Part shown: positions 1 to 8,301 of the stretch, one piece after another
Layout of the letters: each line of letters starts with the position of its first letter
Numbering within the stretch: position 1 is the stretch's first letter
NCBI GenBank assembly: GCA_002320665.1
Contig: DCKO01000059.1
Coordinates: 1-29,061 of the forward strand
DNA from: Micavibrio sp. UBA1672
GTDB lineage: Bacteria > Pseudomonadota > Alphaproteobacteria > Micavibrionales > Micavibrionaceae
Direction of reading: 5' to 3'
Length of the DNA: 29,061 bases
The notes under the pieces: generated by a model
Database searches by the model: none
The model's input: the letters and a program-made list of their open reading frames with translations, nothing else
Told to the model about the DNA's origin: nothing
Translations under genes and position numbers: made by a program

Positions 1-180
1 CGGCATCCATATTGTATTAATTTGCATAGGGCCAAGATCATAAGACCCATTTTTATTGGGTACTTCCTGTCCGATTTTACCGCCCTCAGCTTTGTAGATA
101 CCAACCATAAGAGCAGGTGGCACATTATAGGTCTGGGATGCCATCATCAAGCACGCAGCAATAATCTTCGTCGCAGACAT
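1..180 (-). CDS. Lytic transglycosylase (SLT-type), 3' part outside the window
   Basis: Only the first 60 codons are visible; the gene runs off the left edge. The product would cleave peptidoglycan glycan strands, as VirB1/IagB-like specialised transglycosylases do when they open the wall for pili or secretion systems. A hydrophobic start (residues 5-14) is followed by a helix ending in Y-K-A-E-G-G, where E32 fits the catalytic glutamate, and then G-P-M-Q-I-N at 50-55, the usual second SLT motif. The ATG at 180-178 was chosen because the protein aligns from there and a GGAA lies 8-12 bases upstream. The frame stays open further upstream but has no good start. Without the rest of the gene the subclass is uncertain. 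The prepilin operon 3 kb away makes a pilus-related role conceivable, but that is inference. Confidence 0.72.
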   Translation of the reverse strand, partial: MSATKIIAACLMMASQTYNVPPALMVGIYKAEGGKIGQEVPNKNGSYDLGPMQINTIWMP

Positions 181-225
181 GCGGTCGTTTCCATTTATCT
201 TGTGAACAGCGTTGCTTCGCTCCTC

Positions 226-241
226 ACATAGGTTTCTATGT
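226..241. repeat. Short inverted repeat in the transglycosylase leader region
   Basis: ACATAG (226-231) and CTATGT (236-241) pair perfectly around a 4-base loop, 46 bases upstream of the transglycosylase start on the minus strand. It could be a leader hairpin or an operator half-site pair. No T-run follows, so it is not a terminator. Confidence 0.3.
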
Positions 242-305
242 TTCGTCGCTTGCGCCTTATCACAAAATAAAGCGAAACGACCAAAAAGTGATCATTTTCT
301 ATTCA

Positions 306-346
306 ACGTGAAAATCACGGGAGCAGATTAAATCATATTTTCACGT
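306..346. promoter_or_regulatory. 10-bp perfect inverted repeat between fadD and the transglycosylase gene
   Basis: ACGTGAAAAT (306-315) is repeated in inverse orientation as ATTTTCACGT (337-346) with a 21-base spacer. The 206-base gap between the two minus-strand genes (181-386) holds nothing else of note apart from the small hairpin at 226-241. There is no T-run next to the arm on the minus strand, so an operator upstream of the transglycosylase fits better than a terminator for fadD. The binding protein is unknown. Confidence 0.4.
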
Positions 347-386
347 CGTTTTGTATCGTTTTTTTAATTTTTCCCATAAAATATGT

Positions 387-2087
387 TCAATTTATGGTTT
401 TGTTTAATTCCTGCTCGATAATATCTTTTCTGGACAGTTTTCCGATCATGGTTTTTGGCAAGGGTTCGTTTTTGAACTCAAAGCGCTTAGGGATTTCCAT
501 GGGAGAAATTTTTTCTTTCAGGAATGCTTTAAGGTCCTGAATGCTGAGTTCACGGCCTTCTTTTAGTTTGATCCAGGCCTTTACAATCTCGCCGCGTTGT
601 TTATCTGGCAGGCCGGCAACAATGCATTCCTCAATATTGGGGTGTTTATAGATGGCTTCCTCGACATTGCGTGGATAGACATTATAGCCATTGGTGATGA
701 TCATGTCTTTGATTCGATCAACGATAAAGGTATAGCCATCTTCGTCCATGATGGCGATGTCTCCTGTGTGTAAGCGCATATGTCCGTCTTCGGTTTTGGT
801 TAAAGTCTGGTTGGTTTCTTTTTCATTTTTCCAATAACCTTTCATGACTTGTGGTCCGATTATGCAAAGCTCTCCTCGCTTACCGATGGGTATTTTGGTT
901 TTACGGTCTTCGGGATCAAGGATTTCAATAATTGTGTTTGGGAAAGGTAGGCCAATAGAGCCAGGCTTATTTTCGCCTTCAACTGGGTTGACGCAGGCCA
1001 CAGGTGAGGATTCGCTTAGGCCGTAGCCTTCTATTACAGTGCAGTTTGAATGAGCCTCAAAAGTCTTTTTGACTTCAACGGCTAGCGGTGCGCCGCCCGA
1101 TAGGCAGAATTTCAGTGATGATAAATCATATTTTTTGCGCAAGGCACTATTGTTAATGGCGTTATAAATGGCTGGAACAGCTGGAAATAATGCTGGCTTT
1201 TTTTTGTCTATTATTTTGAGCGTATCTTCTAGCTCAAAGCGAGGCAGGGCGATTATCTCAAGGCCTTGTATTACACTAAAATTCATGACGGCGGTCATGG
1301 CAAAGACATGAAAGAAGGGTAGTACACCCAGCATCTTGTCTTGGCCTGCGTGAACCTGATGAAACCAGAGCTTGGCTTGTAGGGCATTCACATAAATGTT
1401 TGCATGGGTTAGCATCGCGCCTTTAGGCAGGCCCGTAGTGCCGCCAGTATATTGCAATACGGCAAGGTCTTCTGTCGGGTTAATATCTGGGAGTTTTGCA
1501 TCGCCATTATTATTTGTGACATCTTTATAGAGGAAAATACGTTCATCTTTGTCTATTTTTGAGAGTTCTTTGCTTTTGAAAAGTTTGAATAACTGGTTTT
1601 TAGGAAAAGGCAGCACATCGCAAAACGGACAAATGACCAGAGATTTGAGGCGCGTATTATGAAGCATCTTGATCATCTTGTCATAGAGCAAGGCCAGATC
1701 TGTGGTGATGATCAGATCGGTTTCGCTGTCTTCGATCAAGGTGCTTAGCTCGTCTTCGGCATAAAGCGGGTTGAGATTGACCACAGTTGCGCCGGTCATC
1801 AGCGCGGCATAATAGGCAATCAGATAATAAGGCGTGTTCGGGAGAAAAAGTCCGATATGATCACCTTTGCCAATGTTTTTATCTTGCAGACCTTTTGCCA
1901 GCTTACAGCTTTGTTCGTAAATTTCTAGCCACGTATATTTTTTATCAAGAAAATCAAAGGCCGGATTATTGGGATATTTTTTGGCTGTTTGTATGAGCAT
2001 GTCATAAACGGGCTGTACTGATAGTTCCCGATCCCATTGAATGCTGTCAGGATAAGTATTTAGCCACGGATATGAATATTCTTGCAT
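387..2087 (-). CDS. fadD: Long-chain fatty-acid--CoA ligase (acyl-CoA synthetase, FadD type)
   Basis: This 566-residue protein is an ANL-superfamily enzyme that activates fatty acids in two steps: acyl-AMP formation with ATP, then transfer to CoA. It feeds beta-oxidation and lipid recycling at the inner face of the membrane. The AMP-binding P-loop Y-T-G-G-T-T-G-L-P-K lies at 213-222. The A5 motif G-Y-G-L-S-E is at 354-359, T-G-D (ribose-binding Asp) at 441-443, the hinge and G-Y-N-V-Y-P-R-N-V-E-E motif near 467-477, and the adenylation lysine is K550 in K-T-M-I-G-K. Length and order match FadD from end to end. The ATG at 2087 is the first methionine, and a perfect TATAAT lies about 60 bases upstream. 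The gene is monocistronic or first before the transglycosylase. Chain-length preference cannot be read from sequence. Confidence 0.93.
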   Translation of the reverse strand: MQEYSYPWLNTYPDSIQWDRELSVQPVYDMLIQTAKKYPNNPAFDFLDKKYTWLEIYEQSCKLAKGLQDKNIGKGDHIGLFLPNTPYYLIAYYAALMTGATVVNLNPLYAEDELSTLIEDSETDLIITTDLALLYDKMIKMLHNTRLKSLVICPFCDVLPFPKNQLFKLFKSKELSKIDKDERIFLYKDVTNNNGDAKLPDINPTEDLAVLQYTGGTTGLPKGAMLTHANIYVNALQAKLWFHQVHAGQDKMLGVLPFFHVFAMTAVMNFSVIQGLEIIALPRFELEDTLKIIDKKKPALFPAVPAIYNAINNSALRKKYDLSSLKFCLSGGAPLAVEVKKTFEAHSNCTVIEGYGLSESSPVACVNPVEGENKPGSIGLPFPNTIIEILDPEDRKTKIPIGKRGELCIIGPQVMKGYWKNEKETNQTLTKTEDGHMRLHTGDIAIMDEDGYTFIVDRIKDMIITNGYNVYPRNVEEAIYKHPNIEECIVAGLPDKQRGEIVKAWIKLKEGRELSIQDLKAFLKEKISPMEIPKRFEFKNEPLPKTMIGKLSRKDIIEQELNKTIN

Positions 2088-2147
2088 GTATTTAGAGCCA
2101 ACCGCTTAAATGTGAATATATTTTGGTTTTACTGTTGTATCACTTGC

Positions 2148-2153
2148 ATTATA
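2148..2153 (-). promoter_or_regulatory. Candidate -10 box of the fadD promoter
   Basis: Read on the minus strand this is a perfect TATAAT, 61 bases before the fadD ATG. With a 17-base spacer the -35 would be the poor ATGAAT at 2176-2171. The -35 element is therefore weak and the site may need an activator. Confidence 0.45.
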
Positions 2154-2235
2154 GCATTTTTGTGAGGCCAATTCATTTGAAATATAAATAGGGGCTGGAT
2201 TTTTGTTGAAAATTCAGGCAATATCTTAATTACCT

Positions 2236-2255
2236 TTTGGCAGTTCTTTGCCAAA
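2236..2255. promoter_or_regulatory. Inverted repeat TTTGGCA-N6-TGCCAAA upstream of the cold-shock gene
   Basis: The arms at 2236-2242 and 2249-2255 are a perfect 7-bp palindrome with a 6-base spacer, about 50 bases before the cold-shock start. A possible TATAGT -10 lies at 2269-2274. The position suits an operator acting on the plus-strand gene, or on the divergent fadD. No regulator is identified. Confidence 0.4.
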
Positions 2256-2301
2256 TCTTATCTATTCTTATAGTTTTCTCAAGTAAACAGGGCATTCAGC
2301 T

Positions 2302-2811
2302 TTGCAAAATTCTACACAAATTACAGCTCCAGAGGAGCAACTCCGTACAGTAAAAATGCACCTTAAGTGGTTCAACGGGACTAAGGGCTTTGGCTTTTTG
2401 GTGCCGGATGAAGGCAGTTATGATGCATTTTTGCATATTACAACCCTTCAGCAAGCCGGACTTCACTCTATTGGTGAAGGGGCGATCCTTATGTGCAAAG
2501 TCTTTGACGGGCCCAAGGGTTGTCAGGTTCGTGAAGTCACAGAGGTTCTGGATAAAGGTGTTATGAGTACCATCCCCGAAGTTGATGAGGAAACCGGTAC
2601 GGTTGCAATGGGTGGTATTGTCAAATGGTATAAGCCTGAAAAAGGGTTTGGGTTTATCATTCCTGATGACGGTATGAAGGATGTTTTTATTCATAAAACC
2701 TTGCTTGATAAGCTTGAAATGGAGTCTCTTGAGGCTGGTCAACGTGTTCGTGTTACTCTAAAATTTGTAGATAAGGGCCGTGAGGCTGTCGACCTTCAGG
2801 TTCTAGGCTGA
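2302..2811 (+). CDS. Tandem cold-shock-domain (CspA-family) nucleic-acid-binding protein
   Basis: The protein has 169 residues and two cold-shock OB-fold domains, which bind single-stranded RNA/DNA and can melt RNA structure. Domain 1 (about residues 17-85) carries the RNP1-like K-G-F-G-F and an RNP2-like D-A-F-L-H-I. Domain 2 (about 105-168) has K-G-F-G-F-I-I and D-V-F-I-H. Two-domain CspA proteins of this size are common in alphaproteobacteria. The TTG at 2302 is taken as start because AGGG lies 10-13 bases upstream and domain 1 would otherwise begin abruptly. A later ATG at 2356 would start inside the first beta strand. Domain 1 is more divergent than domain 2. The gene stands alone, with no neighbour within an operon distance on its strand. 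Confidence 0.88.
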   Translation: MQNSTQITAPEEQLRTVKMHLKWFNGTKGFGFLVPDEGSYDAFLHITTLQQAGLHSIGEGAILMCKVFDGPKGCQVREVTEVLDKGVMSTIPEVDEETGTVAMGGIVKWYKPEKGFGFIIPDDGMKDVFIHKTLLDKLEMESLEAGQRVRVTLKFVDKGREAVDLQVLG

Positions 2812-2925
2812 ATGCGCATTTTCATCCAGAAAAGTCACAAATACCCCTAAAAGTTTCATAAAATTTTAACTAAATTTATGGTAATCTGGTTTAATCGTAC
2901 GAGTTGCATTTGTGGGGTATTAGTT

Positions 2926-4245
2926 TTGAGTAAAAACGTTGACTTAAAGAATAAAGCACAGGGTTTTTCGGCATTGAAACGCCGTGAAGCCGGTTTTTCC
3001 CTATTGGAAGTTGCTCTGGCGCTATTGGTTATCGGTACTATTATTGCGCCGATAATGGCCATGTACAAGGCTGAAATGTATGGCGATAGAATAGCCAATA
3101 CGCGTGGTAAGCTCGCAAAAATTGAAAATGCCATAAATCAGTATTTCAAAGCAGGAAATGCAAGTTATCCTTGTCCGGCCAGTCTTACGGTTGGAGAAGG
3201 GGATCCTACTCACGGCGAGGAAGGTGCTTTGTGTGATGATGTGATGAATATGAAGCTGTGTACTGATAATGCATGGCGTGCTGATGGAGATGATGGGTAT
3301 TGTGTCACAAGTACTAATCCAGCTACGGCTGTTGTTATTGGTGCGGTTCCATTTGCGTCGTTGCAGCTAAATCAGCTTGATACCATAGATTCATGGGGGA
3401 ACAAGATTTTATATGCTGTGACGCAGCAACAAACCGTTACAGCTCAATTCGATGTGAATGACGGCGCGATTACGGCAAGAGCATATAGTTCTAATGTTGC
3501 CGATAGTATTATCACGCTAACCCCGAGCAGCGACCCTGATTTCTTTTTGCTCTCGCATGGGGAAACGGGCGTAGGTGCTTATACCAAAGAGGGTAATCTG
3601 ATATCTGCATGTGGGACTGATGCTGATAGCAATGATTACAGAAATTGTGATTATGATAATGAATTTCTTAGTGATGTTAATACGTTAGGGCGTATCAATG
3701 CGGCGGCAGGTATTAGCACAAATGCCCGTCATTTGACTCCCGGGGCAAGATATTATGATGATATTACACGTTTTCAGACATCCGTACCGGAAGGTATCTG
3801 GTTTCCGCATAAAGACTTCACAGATCATATAATGACTTTATCAACGCGTGTTGGTGTTGGTACATCCTCGCCAGAGGAGTCGTTGGATGTCGTTGGTAAT
3901 TTACGCGCCGAAGGTAACATAAAATCCGATGCTATGTGTAATGCATCAAATGATTGTTTTGATCCTGAGCTCATTGTAGGTACGCGCGCGGAAATGCTCT
4001 GTAATGAAGGTGGTTCTGATTATAAGGGCGTAGCAAACCTTAGTAATAACAGATTAAGCTGTATTACGGCGATGATGGGTGATGGTGGCGGGGGTACTAT
4101 ACCTGTTGATGCCAATGGAGAGCCGTTTGTCTTGCCGATTGGGCCAAGTGCCAATGAATATAGCACGGTTGATTGTCTGGCAACCGGAGAGTTGATATCC
4201 GGATTTACACCAAGTGGAGATGCAATATGTTCACCAATGCCATAA
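2926..4245 (+). CDS. Prepilin-like protein A with a tail-fibre-like motif
   Basis: This 439-residue protein starts at a TTG with GGGG nine bases upstream; the frame is open back to an ATG at 2878, which would give an unusually long leader. A basic leader ends in K-R-R-E-A-G (cleavage after G23), followed by F-S-L-L-E with Glu at +5 and a hydrophobic helix (24-46). This is a classic class III prepilin signal for the prepilin peptidase and type IV pilus or type II secretion-like assembly. The Y-P-C-P-A motif near 81-85 and G-V-G-A-Y-T-K-E-G are shared with the two following genes. Near residue 308 a V-G-V-G-T-S-S-P-E-E-S-L motif plus G-N-L-R-A-E-G resembles linker motifs of phage tail fibres. 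It is first in a three-gene operon and overlaps the next gene by 19 bases. It probably acts as a minor pilin or adhesin tip; the function is inferred. Confidence 0.8.
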   Translation: MSKNVDLKNKAQGFSALKRREAGFSLLEVALALLVIGTIIAPIMAMYKAEMYGDRIANTRGKLAKIENAINQYFKAGNASYPCPASLTVGEGDPTHGEEGALCDDVMNMKLCTDNAWRADGDDGYCVTSTNPATAVVIGAVPFASLQLNQLDTIDSWGNKILYAVTQQQTVTAQFDVNDGAITARAYSSNVADSIITLTPSSDPDFFLLSHGETGVGAYTKEGNLISACGTDADSNDYRNCDYDNEFLSDVNTLGRINAAAGISTNARHLTPGARYYDDITRFQTSVPEGIWFPHKDFTDHIMTLSTRVGVGTSSPEESLDVVGNLRAEGNIKSDAMCNASNDCFDPELIVGTRAEMLCNEGGSDYKGVANLSNNRLSCITAMMGDGGGGTIPVDANGEPFVLPIGPSANEYSTVDCLATGELISGFTPSGDAICSPMP

Positions 4246-6782
4246 AAAACCGAAAAAAAGATGAAGGTTACAGCCTTATCGAGTTAGCGATTGCGCTTGT
4301 CGTTATAGGTTTGGTAATTGTGCCTGCCGTTGCGATGTATCAGGTGCAAATGACACAGGAGCGCATTGAGCAAACGGAAGAATCTATAAATACGGCAACG
4401 GTCAGTATTGGTGGATTTCGTTCTATTTTTGGGCGTTATCCATGTCCGGCACCATTGACTGCTGCGCCTGGAGATGCCGGGTATGGCCTAGAAGCCAGAG
4501 ATGCTGGTACGGGTAATTGTATTTATACTGCAAGTGCTTGCGTAAACGGAATTTGCGCTGCGAGTAGTAATCATGCTAGTGGCGGGGATGTTCTTATCGG
4601 ATCATTGCCATTTAAGACCTTGAATCTACAAGAATTCGAATCTTATGATACGTATAAAAGGCGTATTATGTATGCTGTTTCTAATGATTTGACCAATCTG
4701 GCAACTTTTGACATGGGGCAGGGTCGCATTAGTATAGAAGATAAGGATGGTGACTCATATGTTAGGCCTGAACATGGCGCGCATTTTGTGGTGCTGAGCT
4801 TTGGTGATGGGGGCGAGGGCGCATATACCAAGGCAGGAGTTCAGACTTCGGTATGTCCGGGAGCTGGTTCAGAAGCAGAGAATTGTGACATGGATGCTAC
4901 TTTCATATCCGGTCAAGGGGATACCAATTTTGACCATATTCTTGATTTTTTCAGTTCTGTTTCGACCTCTGAATGGCAGGTTTCGGATATAGATGATGGT
5001 GATATCCATGTGCGAACTGCTTCGAATATAGCTATTGGAACTGAAATTACAGATGATACAGGCACCACAAATGATGATTTGTTAGTCAGTGAGAGTGCTG
5101 CGGTGCGCATGAAGAGTTCAGATGATGGCAGTATCCGCGTACGTGACCGCGTATTATCTGCAACTCTTTGTGAGAATGAACAGGCCCTTAATCCAACCGT
5201 TGATTGTTTTTCACCAAATTTGGTCGCCGGAGAGTTGGTTCAAGCATCTGGTGTATATATTCCGACTGTTGCCGATACAGATAGTGATGGTGTTTATGAT
5301 ACCAGAATTTCGAATCTGGGTATGAGTTGTGGTGATCAGTATCTTGTTGGTGTTCAAAACGGTATGCCTGTTTGTTCCGATGAAATCGTCATGAGATGTC
5401 CTGCTGGAAACTTTCTGGTTGGTATTGATGCGTCTGGGGAAGTAATCTGTGATACTCAGCCGCAAAATTGTGAAGATCCAGAGGATGTAACCTCATGGTG
5501 CGGCGAAACAAAGACTTTACCTCCGACATTTGAGGGTGGTTATAGTCTGACCTATTCAGGTGATTGTTACAGAATTACCAATTATACAGAGACAGATTTT
5601 GAGACAATGCTAGCGGGTATGACTTACTCAGAAGTGCAGGCCGAGATTGAAGACATCAACAATCAGGCGCGTACTCATGAAAAATGTGATACGCCGGATG
5701 ATTATAACTCCCAGATTAGAGAAACATATCAGTGTGTCGGTGGTTCATATGAGCATGTGGTTGCCCATGAAAAGAGATATCCGTGGACGTCATTTCCAAG
5801 TAATATAACGTATACAGGGTCTTCGGGCGGTCACGTTGCTGAGCCGAATGATTATCCTTATGAAGATTATGGCGCAGGTTCTCTTAACCCCTCGGGAGGT
5901 GGTCATGATTGTTGGTGCCGTGAGGATTACCGCGTTGATCAGACCGAATGTGAAGGTGCTACAACTGGCATGGTGACGCGGGTCTGGAAACATAGATGTC
6001 CTCAAAATACGAATAGGTTTTCATTGATTTACGAAGATGAAGCGAATTGTGCGTGTTCAACAGCCCCTGTGATAGTCAACCAGAGTTGTACCAGCTATTA
6101 TAATGAGGTTAACGGGACTAATTATCCCAGTGGAAGTTTGTCAGGTACTGTGCAACTAACATATCCTGTTTCATGTGATACTGGTACTGCGGTTCAGGGG
6201 AGTACGCCGACTAGTGTAGATACTACGGATTGTGAGTGTGTGCCTAGTGGGCCTTCATATTCCTATGATTATTGTCCTTCTGGTACAACAAATAGTTTCA
6301 CATGGAGCTGGCCTGGTCTTGGGTCGCGCACTGCTACTGCTGTGGAAGGGATAACAATTGAAGAATTTGTTTGTCCGTCAACAACAACTGGCGGCTTGCC
6401 TGATCCGGGTTCTGATGTTGTAAGCACGTATAGTGGGTCTATTCCGGCCTGTACCTGTGATGATTCGATAACAGATGAAGTGACTTTGCCGTGCCCTTCT
6501 AATCTGGAGGGAGAGGGTTATGTGTTTGAAAGAGAATGGGTATGTGGTGTAGGTTATGGGTCTTGGGAGCCTCAGGAAGACTGGGAATTAATGAAGGATA
6601 ACTGTAAGAGTTGTTCATGGCAAAAACCATCTGGCTCGCCGGTATTCTACGAATTCTCATCAGCTCCTTATATTGGTGGTAGTTGTGATTGCTCAACCTC
6701 CGGTGCCGGTTTATGTAAGGATGATGCAACAGGCGGCTATGATGTGTATTCAGGCTGTCAGTGTGTGGCACAAACTGATTAA
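4227..6782 (+). CDS. Prepilin-like protein B with a cysteine-rich C-terminal tail
   Basis: This protein of 851 residues is very large for a pilin. The ATG at 4227, with GGAG eight bases upstream, gives a compact prepilin leader M-F-T-N-A-I-K-N-R-K-K-D-E-G, cleaved after G14 before Y-S-L-I-E. A hydrophobic helix (15-40) follows. The N-terminal 430 residues parallel gene A: R-Y-P-C-P-A, a Y-D-T-Y-K-R-R-I-M-Y-A-V segment, and G-E-G-A-Y-T-K-A-G. From about residue 430 the protein is rich in Cys, Tyr, Ser and Gly, with C-x-C motifs at 562, 608, 669, 742, 820 and 844. This suggests a disulfide-stabilised extracellular adhesin stalk. The gene start lies inside the end of gene A, and the next gene follows after 11 bases, so the three are probably translationally coupled. 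Known pilins do not explain the C-terminal half. Confidence 0.8.
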   Translation: MFTNAIKNRKKDEGYSLIELAIALVVIGLVIVPAVAMYQVQMTQERIEQTEESINTATVSIGGFRSIFGRYPCPAPLTAAPGDAGYGLEARDAGTGNCIYTASACVNGICAASSNHASGGDVLIGSLPFKTLNLQEFESYDTYKRRIMYAVSNDLTNLATFDMGQGRISIEDKDGDSYVRPEHGAHFVVLSFGDGGEGAYTKAGVQTSVCPGAGSEAENCDMDATFISGQGDTNFDHILDFFSSVSTSEWQVSDIDDGDIHVRTASNIAIGTEITDDTGTTNDDLLVSESAAVRMKSSDDGSIRVRDRVLSATLCENEQALNPTVDCFSPNLVAGELVQASGVYIPTVADTDSDGVYDTRISNLGMSCGDQYLVGVQNGMPVCSDEIVMRCPAGNFLVGIDASGEVICDTQPQNCEDPEDVTSWCGETKTLPPTFEGGYSLTYSGDCYRITNYTETDFETMLAGMTYSEVQAEIEDINNQARTHEKCDTPDDYNSQIRETYQCVGGSYEHVVAHEKRYPWTSFPSNITYTGSSGGHVAEPNDYPYEDYGAGSLNPSGGGHDCWCREDYRVDQTECEGATTGMVTRVWKHRCPQNTNRFSLIYEDEANCACSTAPVIVNQSCTSYYNEVNGTNYPSGSLSGTVQLTYPVSCDTGTAVQGSTPTSVDTTDCECVPSGPSYSYDYCPSGTTNSFTWSWPGLGSRTATAVEGITIEEFVCPSTTTGGLPDPGSDVVSTYSGSIPACTCDDSITDEVTLPCPSNLEGEGYVFEREWVCGVGYGSWEPQEDWELMKDNCKSCSWQKPSGSPVFYEFSSAPYIGGSCDCSTSGAGLCKDDATGGYDVYSGCQCVAQTD

Positions 6783-6793
6783 AGGCGGAGATT

Positions 6794-8122
6794 ATGGAAC
6801 AAGAAAACGTAGATATTTGTTATAAGCTGAGTAAAGCCGAAGGTTTCTCTTTGATAGAGTTTATGCTTGTGCTTATGATTTCTGGTATCATTATGCTGAC
6901 AGGTGCGGGCTTGTTGCAGGTTCATGTGCAACAAGAGCGTTTCGATGAGACGATTGAAAATATTGAAATGACCCAGAATGCTATGACAGAGTTTTATATG
7001 TTATATGGGCGCTATCCTTGTCCTGCTGACCCTAATTTGCCGTCAAATCATGCGCAATACGGGCAGGAGCAATGTCGTGTAGATCCGTCTGTTGATCCAT
7101 GTCCGGCTGGTCTTGTTTGCACGACGCAGGATTCAAGAGATGCTGATGCTGATGGGAATCCTGATCCGGTGATGATCGGTATGGTGCCTGTCAGAACCCT
7201 GACGGCTCTTGATGTAAATGGCAATCCTTTGGGCGTGGTTGATACACCGTTTCGAGAATACCACGTTTATGACGGGTTTGATACGCGTTTGACCTATGGT
7301 GTTTCCGAAAATATGACGAATGCGGCTTTTGATATGTCGAATCCGGCAAATGTTTATTATGGCTCGATATCGGTGGTTGACGAGAATAATATCTCTTTGG
7401 TTGAGCCCCCAGGTTCAGCGCATTATGTGATTGTATCCCATGGTGATAATGGGGAGGGCGGCTATACGAGAGATGGCTCGCAAATACCGAGTTGTTTATA
7501 TGCTGTTGTCGTTGGAGATCCTCCGGGGGCACCAGCTGCCGGGCTGGATTCAAATAATGCACCACGAGAAATAGAAAATTGTGATTATAATGATGCGATA
7601 TTCCGCCAAGCCATTAGATCTACAAATCAAGGTCTGAATTATAATGATGATGTTCTGTATTATGCAGCGTCTGGTTTGAGAACATTATGGCGGCGAGTTT
7701 TATCACCTGATGATCCTAGCCAATCTTTTATCGTGAATACTAATCTTGAAAATGTCGGTGTCGGGATTCAAGATCCGCAGGATAAGCTTCATATAGCGGC
7801 TGATATAAGTGCAGAAAACAGCTTTATAGCCGATCAAGGGTTTTGTTTGACTGCGGATGATAATACTTTAGGAACTGATGATAGAACTTGTTTGCCTGCG
7901 GAAGTGATTGCCGGAAACGAGGCGTCTATGCGCTGCCCTGCTGGTCAGGTTGCTTATGCGATTGGTGATGATAATTCAAATGATGGAATTTTTGTACATA
8001 TATTCTGTCGTCCGGTATTTGACTCGCCGCCTACGAATGTTTCTTGTGATCCCGGTGAGTTTCTAGTTGGGCTAATTTATGATAATACAGGAAACACAAC
8101 GCTTATATGTGAAGCGCCGTAA
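6794..8122 (+). CDS. Prepilin-like protein C with a tail-fibre-like motif
   Basis: This is the third paralog, 442 residues. The leader ends in K-L-S-K-A-E-G (cleavage after G17), then F-S-L-I-E-F with Glu at +5 and a hydrophobic helix (18-40). Y-G-R-Y-P-C-P-A-D-P is the clearest form of the family motif. A G-E-G-G-Y-T-R-D-G segment and an E-N-C-D-Y-N-D segment match genes A and B. Near residue 321, N-V-G-V-G-I-Q-D-P-Q-D-K-L repeats the tail-fibre-like motif of gene A. The last 60 residues contain paired cysteines in C-P-A-G and C-D-P-G-E-F-L-V-G units, which also occur at the end of the N-terminal region of B. GGCGGAG lies before the ATG. It is the last gene of the operon, closed by a strong terminator. 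Confidence 0.8.
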   Translation: MEQENVDICYKLSKAEGFSLIEFMLVLMISGIIMLTGAGLLQVHVQQERFDETIENIEMTQNAMTEFYMLYGRYPCPADPNLPSNHAQYGQEQCRVDPSVDPCPAGLVCTTQDSRDADADGNPDPVMIGMVPVRTLTALDVNGNPLGVVDTPFREYHVYDGFDTRLTYGVSENMTNAAFDMSNPANVYYGSISVVDENNISLVEPPGSAHYVIVSHGDNGEGGYTRDGSQIPSCLYAVVVGDPPGAPAAGLDSNNAPREIENCDYNDAIFRQAIRSTNQGLNYNDDVLYYAASGLRTLWRRVLSPDDPSQSFIVNTNLENVGVGIQDPQDKLHIAADISAENSFIADQGFCLTADDNTLGTDDRTCLPAEVIAGNEASMRCPAGQVAYAIGDDNSNDGIFVHIFCRPVFDSPPTNVSCDPGEFLVGLIYDNTGNTTLICEAP

Positions 8123-8158
8123 TACTCTTTGAATGTAAATATTATATTTAAAAAAGAA

Positions 8159-8180
8159 AAAGGCCGGTTTCCCGGCCTTT
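8159..8180. terminator. Bidirectional intrinsic terminator
   Basis: AAAGGCCGG (8159-8167) and CCGGCCTTT (8172-8180) form a 9-bp stem with loop TTTC. An A-rich run lies on the left and T-rich sequence on the right. It sits between the prepilin operon and the convergent minus-strand gene and can end transcripts from both sides. Confidence 0.88.
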
Positions 8181-8185
8181 GAATT

Positions 8186-8280
8186 TTACGCAATGAGAGA
8201 TAAACAGTGATACGCAATAACTCAAGTTCAATACGCAGTAACTCTAATAAAAACACATTAATCAGTTACGCATATACTCA
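8186..8280. repeat. Four short imperfect repeats, consensus WTACGCANTAACTC
   Basis: Copies start at 8186 (TTACGCAATGAGAG), 8210 (ATACGCAATAACTC), 8231 (ATACGCAGTAACTC) and 8266 (TTACGCATATACTC), with irregular spacing of 24, 21 and 35 bases. They fill the gap between the terminator and the end of the convergent gene. The first copy matches only in its left half. Confidence 0.45.
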
Positions 8281-8301
8281 GTAAAGGTGGACTTAAGTTT
8301 C

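Noticed and set aside
2296..2742. 148-residue open frame on the minus strand
   Set aside because: It is antisense to the clear tandem cold-shock gene; its translation is a low-complexity shadow with no family feature.
2878..2925. Longer start for prepilin A at the ATG at 2878
   Set aside because: It would put a hydrophobic, Cys-containing stretch before the leader; the TTG at 2926 gives a normal short leader and has a GGGG upstream.
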